DNA of 64,000 nt. It comes from Syncephalastrum monosporum B8922 (taxonomy: Eukaryota; Mucoromycota; Mucoromycetes; Mucorales; Syncephalastraceae). The translations under genes were made by a program, and so were the position numbers. The DNA lies in assembly GCA_000697355.1 (NCBI GenBank), contig JNEN01001249.1, positions 62,001 to 126,000 on the forward strand. The letters run 5' to 3'. Every line of letters begins with the position of its first letter. Positions within the stretch are counted from its first letter, which is position 1. A model generated the notes under the pieces. The model ran no database searches. It saw only the letters and a list, made by a program, of their open reading frames with translations, and was not told the DNA's origin. This document shows, one piece after another, positions 22,539 through 33,169 of this stretch.

Positions 22539-25500
22539 ATGACCAATAAAAGAAGCCCTGTCGGTTGTGCCCAAAGCTCACCTCCCATCGTTACACTTGC
22601 ACCTCTTCAGGCCCCGGGCTCACCTGAGAATAATCACTCGTCTCTTTATGCCGAAGCCTATCGCGAGGCTTGCAAAGCCGTACATTATGATCACCTCGGC
22701 CAATTCCAAAATGCTCGCAAGGCTTATACCGCCGTTATCGAGGTATGAGTCTCGACACTTGTCTGTCTGCGTGTCGTCACTGTCGCTTGTGTCTCACGGC
22801 TCTGCCATTCCCTCAGATGTTTCTAGCCCTTCAGCGTTGTATGTTTCTTCCGAGTTTATTGCTCCATTGACTGAATGTTGTCTAGCATCTGTACCTGACC
22901 ATCGCGTCGAACGGGCCCAGCTGACCCAGAAACTGAACGAGTACATTCGCCGTCGGGATCAGCTCGAGCGATATGACCAGGGAATACAGGTCTTTTCCTC
23001 TGCAACCACGTCGTCGTCCTCTACGACTATCACCTCGACGACGCATCCAGATGCCCAGCAGGATGCGCTCTACAACAATCCAAAGTTCGCTCTCCTTGAG
23101 CAGGACGGCTCTGACGACGACAATTCTGACGACGACGAGGAGGAGAGCAAGGAGATCCATTGGCTTCTCCAGAAAGCACAGGTACTTGTCATCTCATCTT
23201 GGCGCAAACGCTGATCCAATGCTTAAGTTCTCCATGATCCAAGGCGACCTGAATGAGTGGAAGGGCCACGTCGATCCGGCCTTGGAGTACTATCTCGACG
23301 CAGCCAATGGCTTCAAGAAGGCTTACGAGGGCTTGTATGGCAACCCGCGCAGACGCGCAGTCGCCCGAGACCTGTGTTTTGAAGCGGTTGATAAAGCCGA
23401 GGAACTAAAGGCTCTCCAATCTCAACAAAAGAACCAGGTCACCCTGCTCGGTAAGTATCTCGGCTCCACCGTCTTTCTTATTTTATATCACTTGTCCCTT
23501 ATCTTTTATCTTTCGTTTCTTGCAACAGCCGTCAAAAACGAGCGACGTCCCGCGATCGGTCGTCACCGCGCCTCCTCCACCTCCTCCGTCCGTTCCAACA
23601 AGTCCACCGCCAGCAGCACATGGGAGGACTCCCCAAAGCAAAACGGGGATGAGCCCGTGCGCCTGTCTCAGAATGAACTCGACGTCCTCAAATTTACCTC
23701 GAACGTGAACGAAAAGATCTTTCTACCTTGGATCGACGATACCGACCTCAAAGAGAAATACGCTTTTCCGACCCGCTTCGTGTAGGTCTCATTTTGTCTC
23801 TCCGTTTCTCGTAAGCTCATGCATCTTGTGTAGGGACCCGGAAGGTTCATTACGTCTGTCCGAGAAACAAATGGCCAAGTTTGGAGGATGGAAACGTCCG
23901 ACAGACTTGATGAAACACCCCCGTTTGATTCGTCTTATCTCAAGGTAAGAAACGATGCATTATGAAGCTACATTTGCCCTCCTTACCCTCCATGTCTTTA
24001 GTACGAGCATTGTCCAAGACGTTGTCACCGATTGTTCATTTGTCGCCTCCCTCTGCGTCGCTGCAGCCTATGAGCGCAAATTTAAGAAACAGGTGCGTTG
24101 CCCTGCGAAGAAAAAACTTTCATGAGACTCATCGGGGTGCAGCTCATTACATCATGTATATACCCCCAAGACCGACAAGGTCAGCCCTGTTATAACCCCA
24201 ATGGCAAATATGTTGTCAAGCTACTCCACAATGGCATCCATCGCAAGATTGGTGAGCAGAGAAATACAGACTATGCATTCTGAATGGTCCTGGCTGACAT
24301 TGAATTGACAAAGTGGTGGATGATCTACTCCCGGTGTCCCGCGAGGGAACCCTCATGTGCACGTTTTCAACAGACAAAGAAGAACTCTGGGCGAGTATCA
24401 TTGAAAAAGCGGTAGGTGATATGGATAAGCTCGAAAGAGGGGGGGAAAAGGAAGGACTCACTCGGATGGCTTCAGTACATGAAACTCATGGGCGGCTACG
24501 ATTTCCCGGGCTCGTAAGTGATATCTGGCTGACGGATGTATAAAAAGATGACTCATCCACACATAGGAACTCGGGCATTGATCTCTAGCAAGTATTCTAC
24601 AGCGCTGGCTTGATGCATTTGCTCATACTTTTGTTTGTAGTTCCTTGACTGGCTGGATCCCAGAGCATATATTTATACAACAGTAAGTGCGCGTGGATCT
24701 TTTGAAAAAATAGAGAACTCAAGCCATCGCAGTAAACATTTCATATCGCACAAAGTATGGGATCGTATCATGGAAGGAGCAAAATATGGCAAGTAACATG
24801 GCACGCGGATATGGAAAAAGTAAATCTAACATAAGCTGCAGGAGATGTGCTGGTGACTATTGCCACAGGCGAGCTTTCCGAGTCGGACGCAGACCAGCTA
24901 GGCTTGGTACCCACCCACGCCTATGCTGTTATAGGTAAGGCACAAAACACAATTGAGGCCAAGAGAGGCACTCGCTAATCATTTCGTAGACATCAAGGTC
25001 GTCATGGGAAAACGCTTTCTTCAAGTCAAGAATCCTTGGAGTCATAAACGATGGCAGGGTCCTTACAGTCATTTGGATACAGTCAGCTGGACACCTTCAC
25101 TCAAATCAGCGCTCAACTACGATCCCGAGGTAGCAGAAAGGAACGACGATGGTATCTTTTGGATCGACTATGATTCAGTCTGTGCCCATTTCACATCGAT
25201 CCATCTGAACTGGAACCCTGAACTTTTTACACACAAATGGGTGCTTCATTCGTAAGTCGTTTGCTTCCAGGTCCTTCGTTGTATTTTTTGCTGTACTCAT
25301 GCGCTCATGGCATAGTCACTGGCCGGAACACCTCGGACCGAAAAAAGACATTTACAACCTCGGTTACAATCCTCAATTCAGCCTCGAGGTCACCGTGCCC
25401 GACAAGAAGCCGGCCGCGGTCTGGCTCTTGCTGTCCAAACACGTGATGGTGACAGAGGAAGAGAACCCAGACTACATTACACTCCACATTTACAGTGATA

Positions 25501-26748
25501 CCGACGGCCAGCGCATCTATTACCCGAGTGATCCCTTCAAGGAAGGCACGTACGTCAACAGCCCGCACATTCTTGTGCGGTTCAACGCACCACCAGGCAA
25601 GACCCACTACACGATTGTGGTCTCGCAGCATGAAAAGGCGCGCTCGCTCTATTTTTCGTTGCGGGCCTGGTCCCTCGCGCCCTTTCGACTCGCCGAGGTG
25701 CCGATGCGCTACCCGATCGAGCAAAAAGTCATTGGTCAATGGACGGAGCAGTCCGCGGGCGGGAATGCATCCAACCCGACGTATCTTCATAACCCGCAGT
25801 GGACCATCACCGTGCCGCCGAGTGCGCGCCATGCTGACACTGGCTTGTTGCTCATGCTGGAGGCGCCCAAGTCGTTTGCTGTCAACTTGCTTGTGGTCGA
25901 GGGTGGCAAGCGCGTATCCAGGTAAGGCTCGAGCTGCATACATCATATCATCGTACTCACATGAACCCAGTGTGTCTGTTCGAGATGTGATGGTCGATTC
26001 AGGACCCTATCGGCATGGTTTTTGTTACTGCGAAATAAGCAATATTCAGCGTAAGTCATGCCAGGAATGGTTGAATAAATACAAGGCTAACCACAATCAC
26101 ACATTTTACAGCTGGAAACTACACGGTCGTGGCTTCGACCTTTGAAACGGACCTCATAGGTCAGTTTATCATGACGGTTGCGAGCAACACAGCCTTGCAG
26201 GTGGATGCCATCCCAGCCGAAGGCGCGGTAGGTTTTTCGTGATGGAAACATACGAACTTGGACTGACACTTGAACTGTAGGGTATGTTTCGCAAAGTCAT
26301 TCATGGTGAATGGATCCCGGGCTACAGTGCAATGGGATGCCCCAGCTATGGCTTTTACGGCAACAACCCGAGATACCTCTTGGAAATTCGCGAGCTCACG
26401 ACACTTCGAGTGCGTCTCCAAGCCAACAAAATTCAGCCGGTGCCGTCCATCAACGTGGCCATCTATGAGAAGCACCCAACCGAACTGTTTGGACAAGAAA
26501 TGGCCACCTCGGGTCCTTACACCAACGTAGTTCAGGTACGCTTCCTGGGGGTGGGGATATCAATAAGCAGAGAAGACAAGACTTATCTGTATATTATGTA
26601 CTAGGGTGTGGCGACGAGTGATGTGGTGCTGAGTCAGAACCAGACAGGCTACATTATCGTTGTGGCGACACATACCAAGGGCATTGCTGGAGAGTACACC
26701 ATGACCTTGTACAGCGACCGACCCGTCAACATTCAAAACGACCGATAA
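22539..26748 (+). CDS. palB: Calpain-like protease PalB/Rim13 (alkaline pH signalling)
   Basis: Twenty exons: 22539-22742, 22817-22838, 22886-23181, 23228-23450, 23529-23781, 23834-23944, 24002-24092, 24143-24251, 24314-24411, 24476-24513, 24567-24587, 24641-24682, 24733-24788, 24842-24934, 24990-25251, 25316-25921, 25971-26050, 26112-26227, 26281-26535, 26605-26748. They give 1039 residues. An MIT domain (about 35-115, EACKAVHYDHLGQFQNARKAY) would bind ESCRT-III. The calpain core has Cys in VVTDCSFVASL (about 381), His in VPTHAYAV (about 547) and Asn in LQVKNPWSHKRW (about 567), so the triad is complete. Two or three calpain C2-like beta domains follow. In fungi this protease cuts the zinc-finger factor PacC/Rim101 at endosomal ESCRT sites when the medium is alkaline. 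Introns 11 and 13 begin with GCAAGT, and intron 4 is a stop-free 78 bases. The first ATG upstream (22531) is closed at once by TGA. Confidence 0.93.
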
Positions 26749-26881
26749 CCCTCTCTTCCATTTCTTGCATCTGTTCCTTTTTTTTTCGTTTTCACTTGTC
26801 GCATAGTAACACGCACACACGTTTCGTTTTTTTTTTTCTTTTATTTATTTATACCACACTGTTGAAAGACATTGCCTGCGA

Positions 26882-27383
26882 CTATTGATTGGCGAGGCGT
26901 TTGGCTTGGACTTGGGACAGTGCGCGCTGGCCGGTAATGAAAGTGAGGGCGACCAGGCCGGCGAGGTAGGGCAGGGTCTCAAAGAGGTTCAGGCGGGTCC
27001 AGTAAAGATAGAACACATATTCGATCGCACCCAAAGACGCGAGAAACGCGACAATCGAGACCATACGCAGGCTAGGTCCCGCCATGAGTTCACTCACGAC
27101 CTTGGCAGGCGTCACGCCAATGCCGAGCCACTAAAACACAGACGAGTCAAGACAACGCAGGGAGCGTATATGCATAGGGACTTACGCCGACGAGCAAGAC
27201 GAGCCAAGGAGAAAGGGTGATGAGCGTGAACGCTTGCGAGAACCAGGTGGGAGGCATGCTGTCAGGGTCTCGGAAGATGTGCTGAATCTCTGGTCGCCAC
27301 TCAAACACATCTTCGTCTCCAGCCGCGCAAGCTTTTGTAATTAGGAGACAGACGGTGAAGAGTGTGGCTGCAAACGGGTGCAT
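26882..27383 (-). CDS. SWP1: Short ribophorin II/Swp1-like OST subunit
   Basis: Exons 27186-27383 and 26882-27130 give 148 residues. The first 20 residues (MHPFAATLFTVCLLITKACA) form a signal peptide. Residues 28-46 read EWRPEIQHIFRDPDSMPPTW, which matches the conserved segment just before the membrane domain of ribophorin II (the EIxHxFRxPExxPP region). Three hydrophobic helices follow, including TLITLSPWLVLLVGWLGIG and LNLFETLPYLAGLVALTFI, as in the family C-terminus. The whole large lumenal part of ribophorin II (and most of that of the 286-residue yeast Swp1) is missing. It is a membrane subunit of the ER oligosaccharyltransferase, probably helping to hold the complex together. Start and signal peptide make a truncated model less likely, but an upstream exon cannot be excluded. 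Confidence 0.78.
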
Positions 27384-27909
27384 TGTTATATGGAGAGAAA
27401 AAGGTATATATTATGTGTGTATGTATGAGTGGATGAAAGGGGAAATGAGATTGAATTTATTACTTGGCGGGTGGCACAAAAACCACGTACACGTTAATCC
27501 ACTATGTGCGAGTGACAGCACGCACGACCACGTCAGCGGCACAAAGGTGCTTGATTCTCATGAGTTCATACCTCATCTGTATCATTATAATCCTATCTAA
27601 AGTAACACTTTGCACAAAAGTGACAGAGGCACCAATGGCCATGAAGAGCATTTTGGGCTTTCACGTAACAGAAAGGACGTATCAGCACAGCAATGCCGCT
27701 TACTCTGGTCGATAGCTTTGCATATTAATTGTCAATTATGATATACACGAGTGACGCGTGTTATATAACCCCAGCAGTGGGTGGCTGAATACTTCTGAGG
27801 CAAAATACAGGGATAATGCAAATGGATGGGAGCATTTTTTGGCCAGCAATTCCAAGTACCTTTATTTCATACTTACCGGATGCATCGATGTACAACGAGG
27901 CGTCCGTGC

Positions 27910-27943
<34 letters not shown>

Positions 27944-28166
27944 CCTGCTTCAGAACCCATCAAGCGTCTGCCGGGCCAAGGACCTGTCTGACTCCATGTT
28001 CAGCGTCAGCGCATCCAAAGGACCAGCCTCCCTTATCTCGCTACATGGTTATCAGGTACATTCATTGTTCCAACAAAGGAAAAAGAAAAAGGTGGACTTA
28101 TTGTACTACAGTATGTAGAATGTAAACATGACAAAGCAAATGGGTTTCCGTACTTCACTATGCTCC
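27384..28166. other. Interval with AT microsatellite
   Basis: About 780 bases between two minus-strand genes. It should hold the promoter of the OST gene on its left and the 3' flank of NAS2 on its right. No supported coding frame. Confidence 0.5.
27913..27940. repeat. (AT)14 microsatellite
   Basis: Perfect AT dinucleotide run of 28 bases, visible directly; likely length-variable between strains. Confidence 0.95.
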
Positions 28167-28832
28167 TTAGACAGGCAAGATGTGGCAGCCGAGGGTACCT
28201 CGCCCGCCCCAGCCAGCCATGGGGGTCAGGGTCAGGGTATGGGAGCGAGCGCCGCGCAGGACGACGACCTGGATCGGCTGCCCTTCGCTTGAAGCAACCA
28301 GGCGGTTGAGTGCCTGGAGCCGCTCGTGGTTGCCCGCATGCACAGGTCCAAACTGGACGATGCGGTCCTCGCGCACTAAACCACTGGCGCTCGCCGGGGA
28401 TTCAGGCGCCACGCGATTCACGATAGCAAACGGTTCCTGCTGCGTGCTGCCGTCCGAGACTCTACTCGAATTCACCGCCATGTCGCTTCCGTCGCTGGTA
28501 TGACTATCATCGTTGTTGGGCACGCGTTGCAACTGGGCTGCGCGGTGAATCTCGTGCAATGCCTGCTCTATTTCTTGCATGATGGCCTTGTGATCGTTGC
28601 GCAGCCTGTGCATGAGGTGACGCGAGGTGCGCGCGGCGGCCACGTCGACATCGGAACGCGGAAAGCCTTCCGCATCGACCAAAGGTTGGTCCATGCCCAC
28701 ACCCTGAATGCGCAGTCCGTCTTCGAGTGCACGCATCTGTGCCTCAATGTCGTCTTTTTTGGCCACCAGGGCCTGAGCCGTCTTGATCTTGTCCTCAGGA
28801 GGGTCCACTGCAGCTGGATACATGAGTCCCAT
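28167..28832 (-). CDS. NAS2: 26S proteasome assembly chaperone Nas2/PSMD9
   Basis: A single frame of 221 residues. The N-terminal helical domain holds the family pattern ALVAKKDDIEAQMRALEDGL followed by GVGMDQPLVDAEGFPRSDVDV and RHLMHRLRNDHKAIM. The C-terminal PDZ domain (about 130-215) contains FAIVNRVAPESPASASGLVREDRIVQFG, with the usual GLV-D-I loop. Nas2 binds the C-terminal tail of ATPase Rpt5 through its PDZ domain and guides base assembly of the 19S regulator in the cytosol. The length equals that of yeast Nas2 (220). Two in-frame ATGs lie nine bases apart; I take the first. Lack of introns is notable here, though an AG at 28,809 could also be an acceptor of an upstream exon. Confidence 0.92.
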   Translation of the reverse strand: MGLMYPAAVDPPEDKIKTAQALVAKKDDIEAQMRALEDGLRIQGVGMDQPLVDAEGFPRSDVDVAAARTSRHLMHRLRNDHKAIMQEIEQALHEIHRAAQLQRVPNNDDSHTSDGSDMAVNSSRVSDGSTQQEPFAIVNRVAPESPASASGLVREDRIVQFGPVHAGNHERLQALNRLVASSEGQPIQVVVLRGARSHTLTLTPMAGWGGRGTLGCHILPV

Positions 28833-29286
28833 ATTAGAAACACACCGTCAACGCAAAATTATATGACATCAATATAAAATAGGCGTGCGTTACGTACGCA
28901 TAATCAACCGTGTATGTGTGCAATGAAGTTGTCGTCTCAAAAATTGATTGGTGTTCTCTGGTACATTGCCGCTTTTAGAACAATTTATGCTGATTGTGTG
29001 GGAAGTTGGGACAGACGGATTACGATCGTTGCCATATTTTCTGTGCGTACACCATTCGCTCGGTCAAAGTACCAACCTTAGGTCAACCCATGCAGATAAG
29101 ACGCATCCCATCTCTTGTGAGGAATCGTGGATTGCGCGATTACAATGCAGCGCGAAATAAGACGTGTTGATAAGAAGAGAGGATCAAAAATGATGCTTTA
29201 TGATAGTGGGATGAGGAGGAAAAGTATACACGAGGAATATCTAGTATCTAAAGAGGAACGCATCAAAGGGATAAATGGGGTATTAT
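28833..29286. other. Short interval upstream of NAS2
   Basis: About 450 bases between the NAS2 start and the stop of the peroxidase gene, both on the minus strand. Nothing coding is visible; it should contain the NAS2 promoter. Confidence 0.5.
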
Positions 29287-30339
29287 TTACAGCTTTCCTC
29301 TCTTCTGGACACCGAGCTCGATCAGCTTGAGGAAGGCAGCAGCAAAGTCATCAAAGAACTTCTGCTTGTCCTTGGCGTAGAGCTCGACATAGGGGCGGAA
29401 AGGCTCCTCGAGAAGGGCCATGTCGGTCGGCAGCATCATCAGATCACCATCCTCGTCGACAAACTGTCTGGGACCGTCCCACTTCTTCTCGACCCACGTG
29501 TTGTGCAGCAGCTGCTTGTAGCTACAATACAGAATAGAATGAGCCATCATCGTCGATTGCCATGGATAGATACACTTACAATTGGTTGGAGAAGCGGGTG
29601 GGGGTCTCGGTCCACGGGCCATCGAAACCAGAGCGGTCAGCGTGGCAGCGACCGACGGTGTGGGCACCGATCAGAGCGACGGTCTCCTGGACAGTGAAGC
29701 CAAGACGCGAGACAAACACGTCGAGGACGTGGTCCTTGCCCAGGGCACCATCGGGCAAGCGGCCGACCGGGGGACAGTCCGCCTCCGAGTTCTTGTCCTT
29801 GCGGCCACCGGTCCACTCAATGTGGGGACCACCCATGTGCTCGATAGCGACACAGCCAGCAAGGCTAATCGATAAACAATAACAGAAACAGATACAGAAT
29901 GGCGCAATGAGCAACTTTTGGGGAATGAACTTCAGCGATCACAAAACTTACGTCCAGAGATCAGCATAAGTGATCCAGGCGTGCTTGGCCTTGATAGGCT
30001 CCAGGACCTGGCGGGCGACTTCGAGACCGGCATTGGCACCGTCCTCAGCCTCAGTCTTGAAGCGCATCGTAGCACCGTCACTGCCACCGTCCTTCTTGTT
30101 CTTGTCATAGGTACCCGAGGCGTGCCAGGCGAGACGAAGGCTATCCCGATGGTATGTTAGCGTCAATGATTGCACACCACGGAGTTGAACATGATTGATT
30201 TTCATGTGCTATCGCTCTTCTATTTTACTTACACAACAGGAGCGAACGAACCGTCGTCATAATCCTCCTTGGGGAACACCTTGATGATGTCCTCGCGAAC
30301 AGCCGCGTACTTGTCAGCAGAAGTATCAGTGGAAGACAT
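29287..30339 (-). CDS. CCP1: Cytochrome c peroxidase-type class I haem peroxidase
   Basis: Exons 30233-30339, 29952-30140, 29580-29864 and 29287-29521 give 271 residues. The distal haem pocket is [14 protein letters not shown] (Arg 38, Trp 41, His 42). The proximal pocket is [14 protein letters not shown] (His 167) with the following [16 protein letters not shown], whose Trp (about 183) corresponds to the radical-forming Trp191 of yeast cytochrome c peroxidase. It reduces hydrogen peroxide using cytochrome c or a similar donor. The protein begins [17 protein letters not shown], right at the catalytic domain, with no presequence, so a cytosolic location is likely, unlike the mitochondrial yeast enzyme. 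The Trp and the lack of a catalase-type extension separate it from KatG. The exact electron donor cannot be told from sequence. Confidence 0.9.
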
Positions 30340-31692
30340 GATAAGAATAAGTGAGAGAGAGCAAGGGAAAGAGAGAGATAGAGTAGGGGGATGAAGAAGG
30401 AAGAAGGAACCACTCGAAAAAAAGGGAAATAAAAAATAAAAATAATCCGCCCTTTTGTTGCTTATGCGATTCAAATTCACATGTAGCAGAACTTATCAAC
30501 AAGTTGACGGTTGCCTTGGAGATCCGATTCGACATCCGCGACACCCATCCTTGCCAACCGCCCAATCATGATCTTTATCGTTTTACCCCGCCTCCTTTTT
30601 GCTTTGTTATCTTATTTACCCGTTTTTCGACGCTGCTTGCCACACCTCAACCCATCGCCCTTGACCTTTTTCGCGTCAATCCGCGATTATGTCACTCACT
30701 TGATAAGATGGAAGTAAACAAAAGGGACCAGGAAACACCCATCCGACCGTGGCAATATTATTTGGCAGGTACTTACTTGGTCTTCCTTTCTGGGCCGCTT
30801 TCTGCGTATGTCATGTGAACCTCAGGTGGCACAGCTACGAAACGCGATCGGCTTGCAACAGTGCTGCATGTGAAGCATGTGAATCCATCGCTTCTTCTAG
30901 GTATTGACAAATCTTCAGATAAAAGTTTTGGGCGCCGTTCCATGATTTGCTTCTCTCTTTTTTTTTTTTTTTCTTATATATACAATTTGCACAAGCGACA
31001 GTATCACTTTCTTCACCTTCTCCTATAAGACGGACTCTCTATTTGCCTTCCTTATCGTCAACCTTCTTCGGTCTTATTGAGCTCACTCTTTGGATGCTGT
31101 AGCCATGGAGAAAGAGCAGATGGATTCCGATAGTCGGCCGTATAGATTACCCATTTGTCATCAACGCATGTGTCATGGATTTTCTGAACAAAAACGCCCA
31201 TATTTGTTCATGGCCATGGCTCTTCACATGATGGTCGCACCCATTCGGCTTTGCCTTGACGTGAAGCACATGCGATCCGTTTGCACATACCATGACACAT
31301 GTATAATACGTAGGCGCATATAAATACGTACTGTATATGGTACATACCGTTGCCAGATGCACGTGCTATACCCTCCACGTACACAGGCACGCATATCACA
31401 TCATCGTCAGCATAAACATAAACATGCTGTCAACTACGACATTCAACGAGCGAGTCAGATACTGTATAACAAGGAAAAAAAAAAGAAGGTTCAAGCATTT
31501 CGCATATTCTTGTGCCTTGTTGTTTTCCCTCTCTCGCAGACAAAGGCCGAATATGGCAAGCGTAGGTTGCATCAAGTAACGTTTCCATGCGAGTTTAAAA
31601 GCTGTAACTTTTTGTTCATTCCGGGAACACATAAGCTTAAATCCGTTATAAAGAAAAAGAAACAAAAAAGAAAAGAAATGTAAGAGAAATAA

Positions 31693-31714
31693 AGAGAGAG
31701 AGAGAGAGAGAGAG
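31693..31714. repeat. (GA)11 microsatellite
   Basis: Perfect AG/GA dinucleotide run, seen directly, about 270 bases upstream of the STM1 start codon. Confidence 0.9.
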
Positions 31715-31839
31715 CAGGATCGCCCTACGACACGTCTGGCAAGGAAGGATCAAGCTTTAAGCGGGCGGCTTTGTATTTTACAGCCCAGCCAAGGCCAAGA
31801 ACAGTAGGGTAATTATATTGGGTGGTGGTGGGTGATTTT

Positions 31840-31858
31840 GGGGGGGGGGGGGGGGGGG
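31840..31858 (+). repeat. 19-base G homopolymer within a G-rich tract
   Basis: A run of 19 G flanked by GGGTGGTGGTGGGTG on the left and GAGAGGGGGG on the right, about 125 bases before the STM1 start codon. The pattern has many closely spaced G tracts and could form a G-quadruplex on the coding strand. Confidence 0.85.
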
Positions 31859-31981
31859 AGAGGGGGGCAAAAGCGCGCAAGCGAGAATTAGAGGAAATCC
31901 TTCCCTTTTTTTGCGACATCCATCCATCCATCCCTCTACAGCGAGGCCCATCCATCGCAAAGAAACATCCAAGGTCGTAAT

Positions 31982-33169
31982 ATGTCCACGTTCTCCAAGA
32001 ATCTTTTCGATGTCCTCGGGGACGACGACGACGTTCAACAGTCGCCTGCTCCCGTGAAGCAGCAGGAGAAGAAGGCCGAGAAGCCCGCTCAGGCTGACAA
32101 GAAGGCCGCGCCCAAGGGTGCCAACGGTGGTAATTGTCTCTTTTAATTCGTGTCCTACCGCCACGCCATCATTGGAACCGAGTTCATTCACCTTTTCGTA
32201 CCTGAATTCCCGAGAATGGAGGGGCGATAAAGGGGGGAAAATGAACAATGTGGCATTGGATTAATTCAGTCGGCTGACATGGAACTCTATAGCCAAGCGT
32301 GACGCCCGCAACCCCAAGGACCGTCGTGGTGCCAAGAAGGACGGCCGTCCCCAGCGTGGCCGTCAGTTCGACCGCCACAGCGGCACTGGTCTTGTGTAAG
32401 CATCTCATTTCTGACATTGGACATTGTCTGACATTCCTGCTCCACTAGTGACAATGAGAAGAAGGAGAACTCGGGCTGGGGTAAGGCCGAGACGGCTGAG
32501 GCTGAGGCGTAAGTAGATCAAGATACAATACAAAGGCAAAAAAGATATGTCGTGGGGGAGGAGGGGAACAGTGCCCTTTCTTTTGAAAGGAGACCTCGTC
32601 CCTCACATATAGGCTTTTTCTTGCAAGGGAACCATTTGGATTAATTAATTTTCTTCTCTTTCTTTTTGCTTTTATAATACAGTGCTGCCGACTCCACTTC
32701 GCCCAAGGACCCCGCTGCTGAGGAGGCTGCTGCCGCCGCCGCTGCCGAGGCCGAGGCCGAGGAGAAGCAGAAGACCCTCGACGAGTACCTCGCCGAGAAG
32801 GCCAACAAGTCCCTGAAGGTCGCTCTCCCCGAGGCCCGCAAGGCCAACGAGGGTGCCGAGGAGGACGCCAAGTGGAAGGACGCCGTTGCTTTCACCAAGC
32901 AGGAGGAGCCCGAGTACTTCGTCTCCAAGGACCAGAAGCCCAAGAAGACCTCCGAGAAGGCCAAGAAGGAGAAGGTCTTCGTTGAGATTGAGCAGCGCTT
33001 CCAGGAGCGTCCCCGCGCTGGCGGTTTCCGTGCTGAGCGTGGTGCCCGCAACTCTTCCGGCCGTGGTAACGGTCGCAAGGGCGGCAACAACGCCCGCCGC
33101 GGTCCCCGCCAGGCCAACGTCAACCTCAAGGATGACTCGGCCTTCCCCTCGCTGAGCGCTTCCGCCTAA
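31982..33169 (+). CDS. STM1: Ribosome-binding preservation factor Stm1 (SERBP1/HABP4 family)
   Basis: Exons 31982-32129, 32293-32395, 32449-32508 and 32683-33169 give 265 residues. It opens with MSTFSKNLFDVLGDDDDVQQ, the Stm1 N-terminal signature. The family core is KRDARNPKDRRGAKKDGRPQ followed by RHSGTGLVDNEKKENSGWGK, which in yeast Stm1 threads through the mRNA channel of idle 80S ribosomes. An Ala/Glu-rich helix, TLDEYLAEKAN, VFVEIEQRFQERPRAGG and a Gly/Arg-rich nucleic-acid-binding region follow, ending DDSAFPSLSASA. Codon use is extremely biased to GCC, AAG, GAG, CGC/CGT and CTC, as in highly expressed genes, and exon 4 has no ATG. The role is ribosome protection and hibernation under starvation and a link to TOR and mRNA decay. 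The model is firm. Confidence 0.93.

Larger units (their letters stand above)
30340..31981. other. Divergent promoter region of peroxidase and STM1
   Basis: About 1.6 kb. A small plus-strand frame from the ATG at 30,709 (MEVNKRDQETPIRPWQYYLA) could splice at 30,769 to an exon near 30,826. It has no known relative and its 3' end is unclear, so it is not called. The right end has a GA run, a long G run and CATC repeats just before STM1. Confidence 0.4.

Noticed and set aside
30709..30960. Small plus-strand gene starting MEVNKRDQ
   Set aside because: The first intron is plausible, but the reading then runs into a T-rich tract with no convincing end or homologue.
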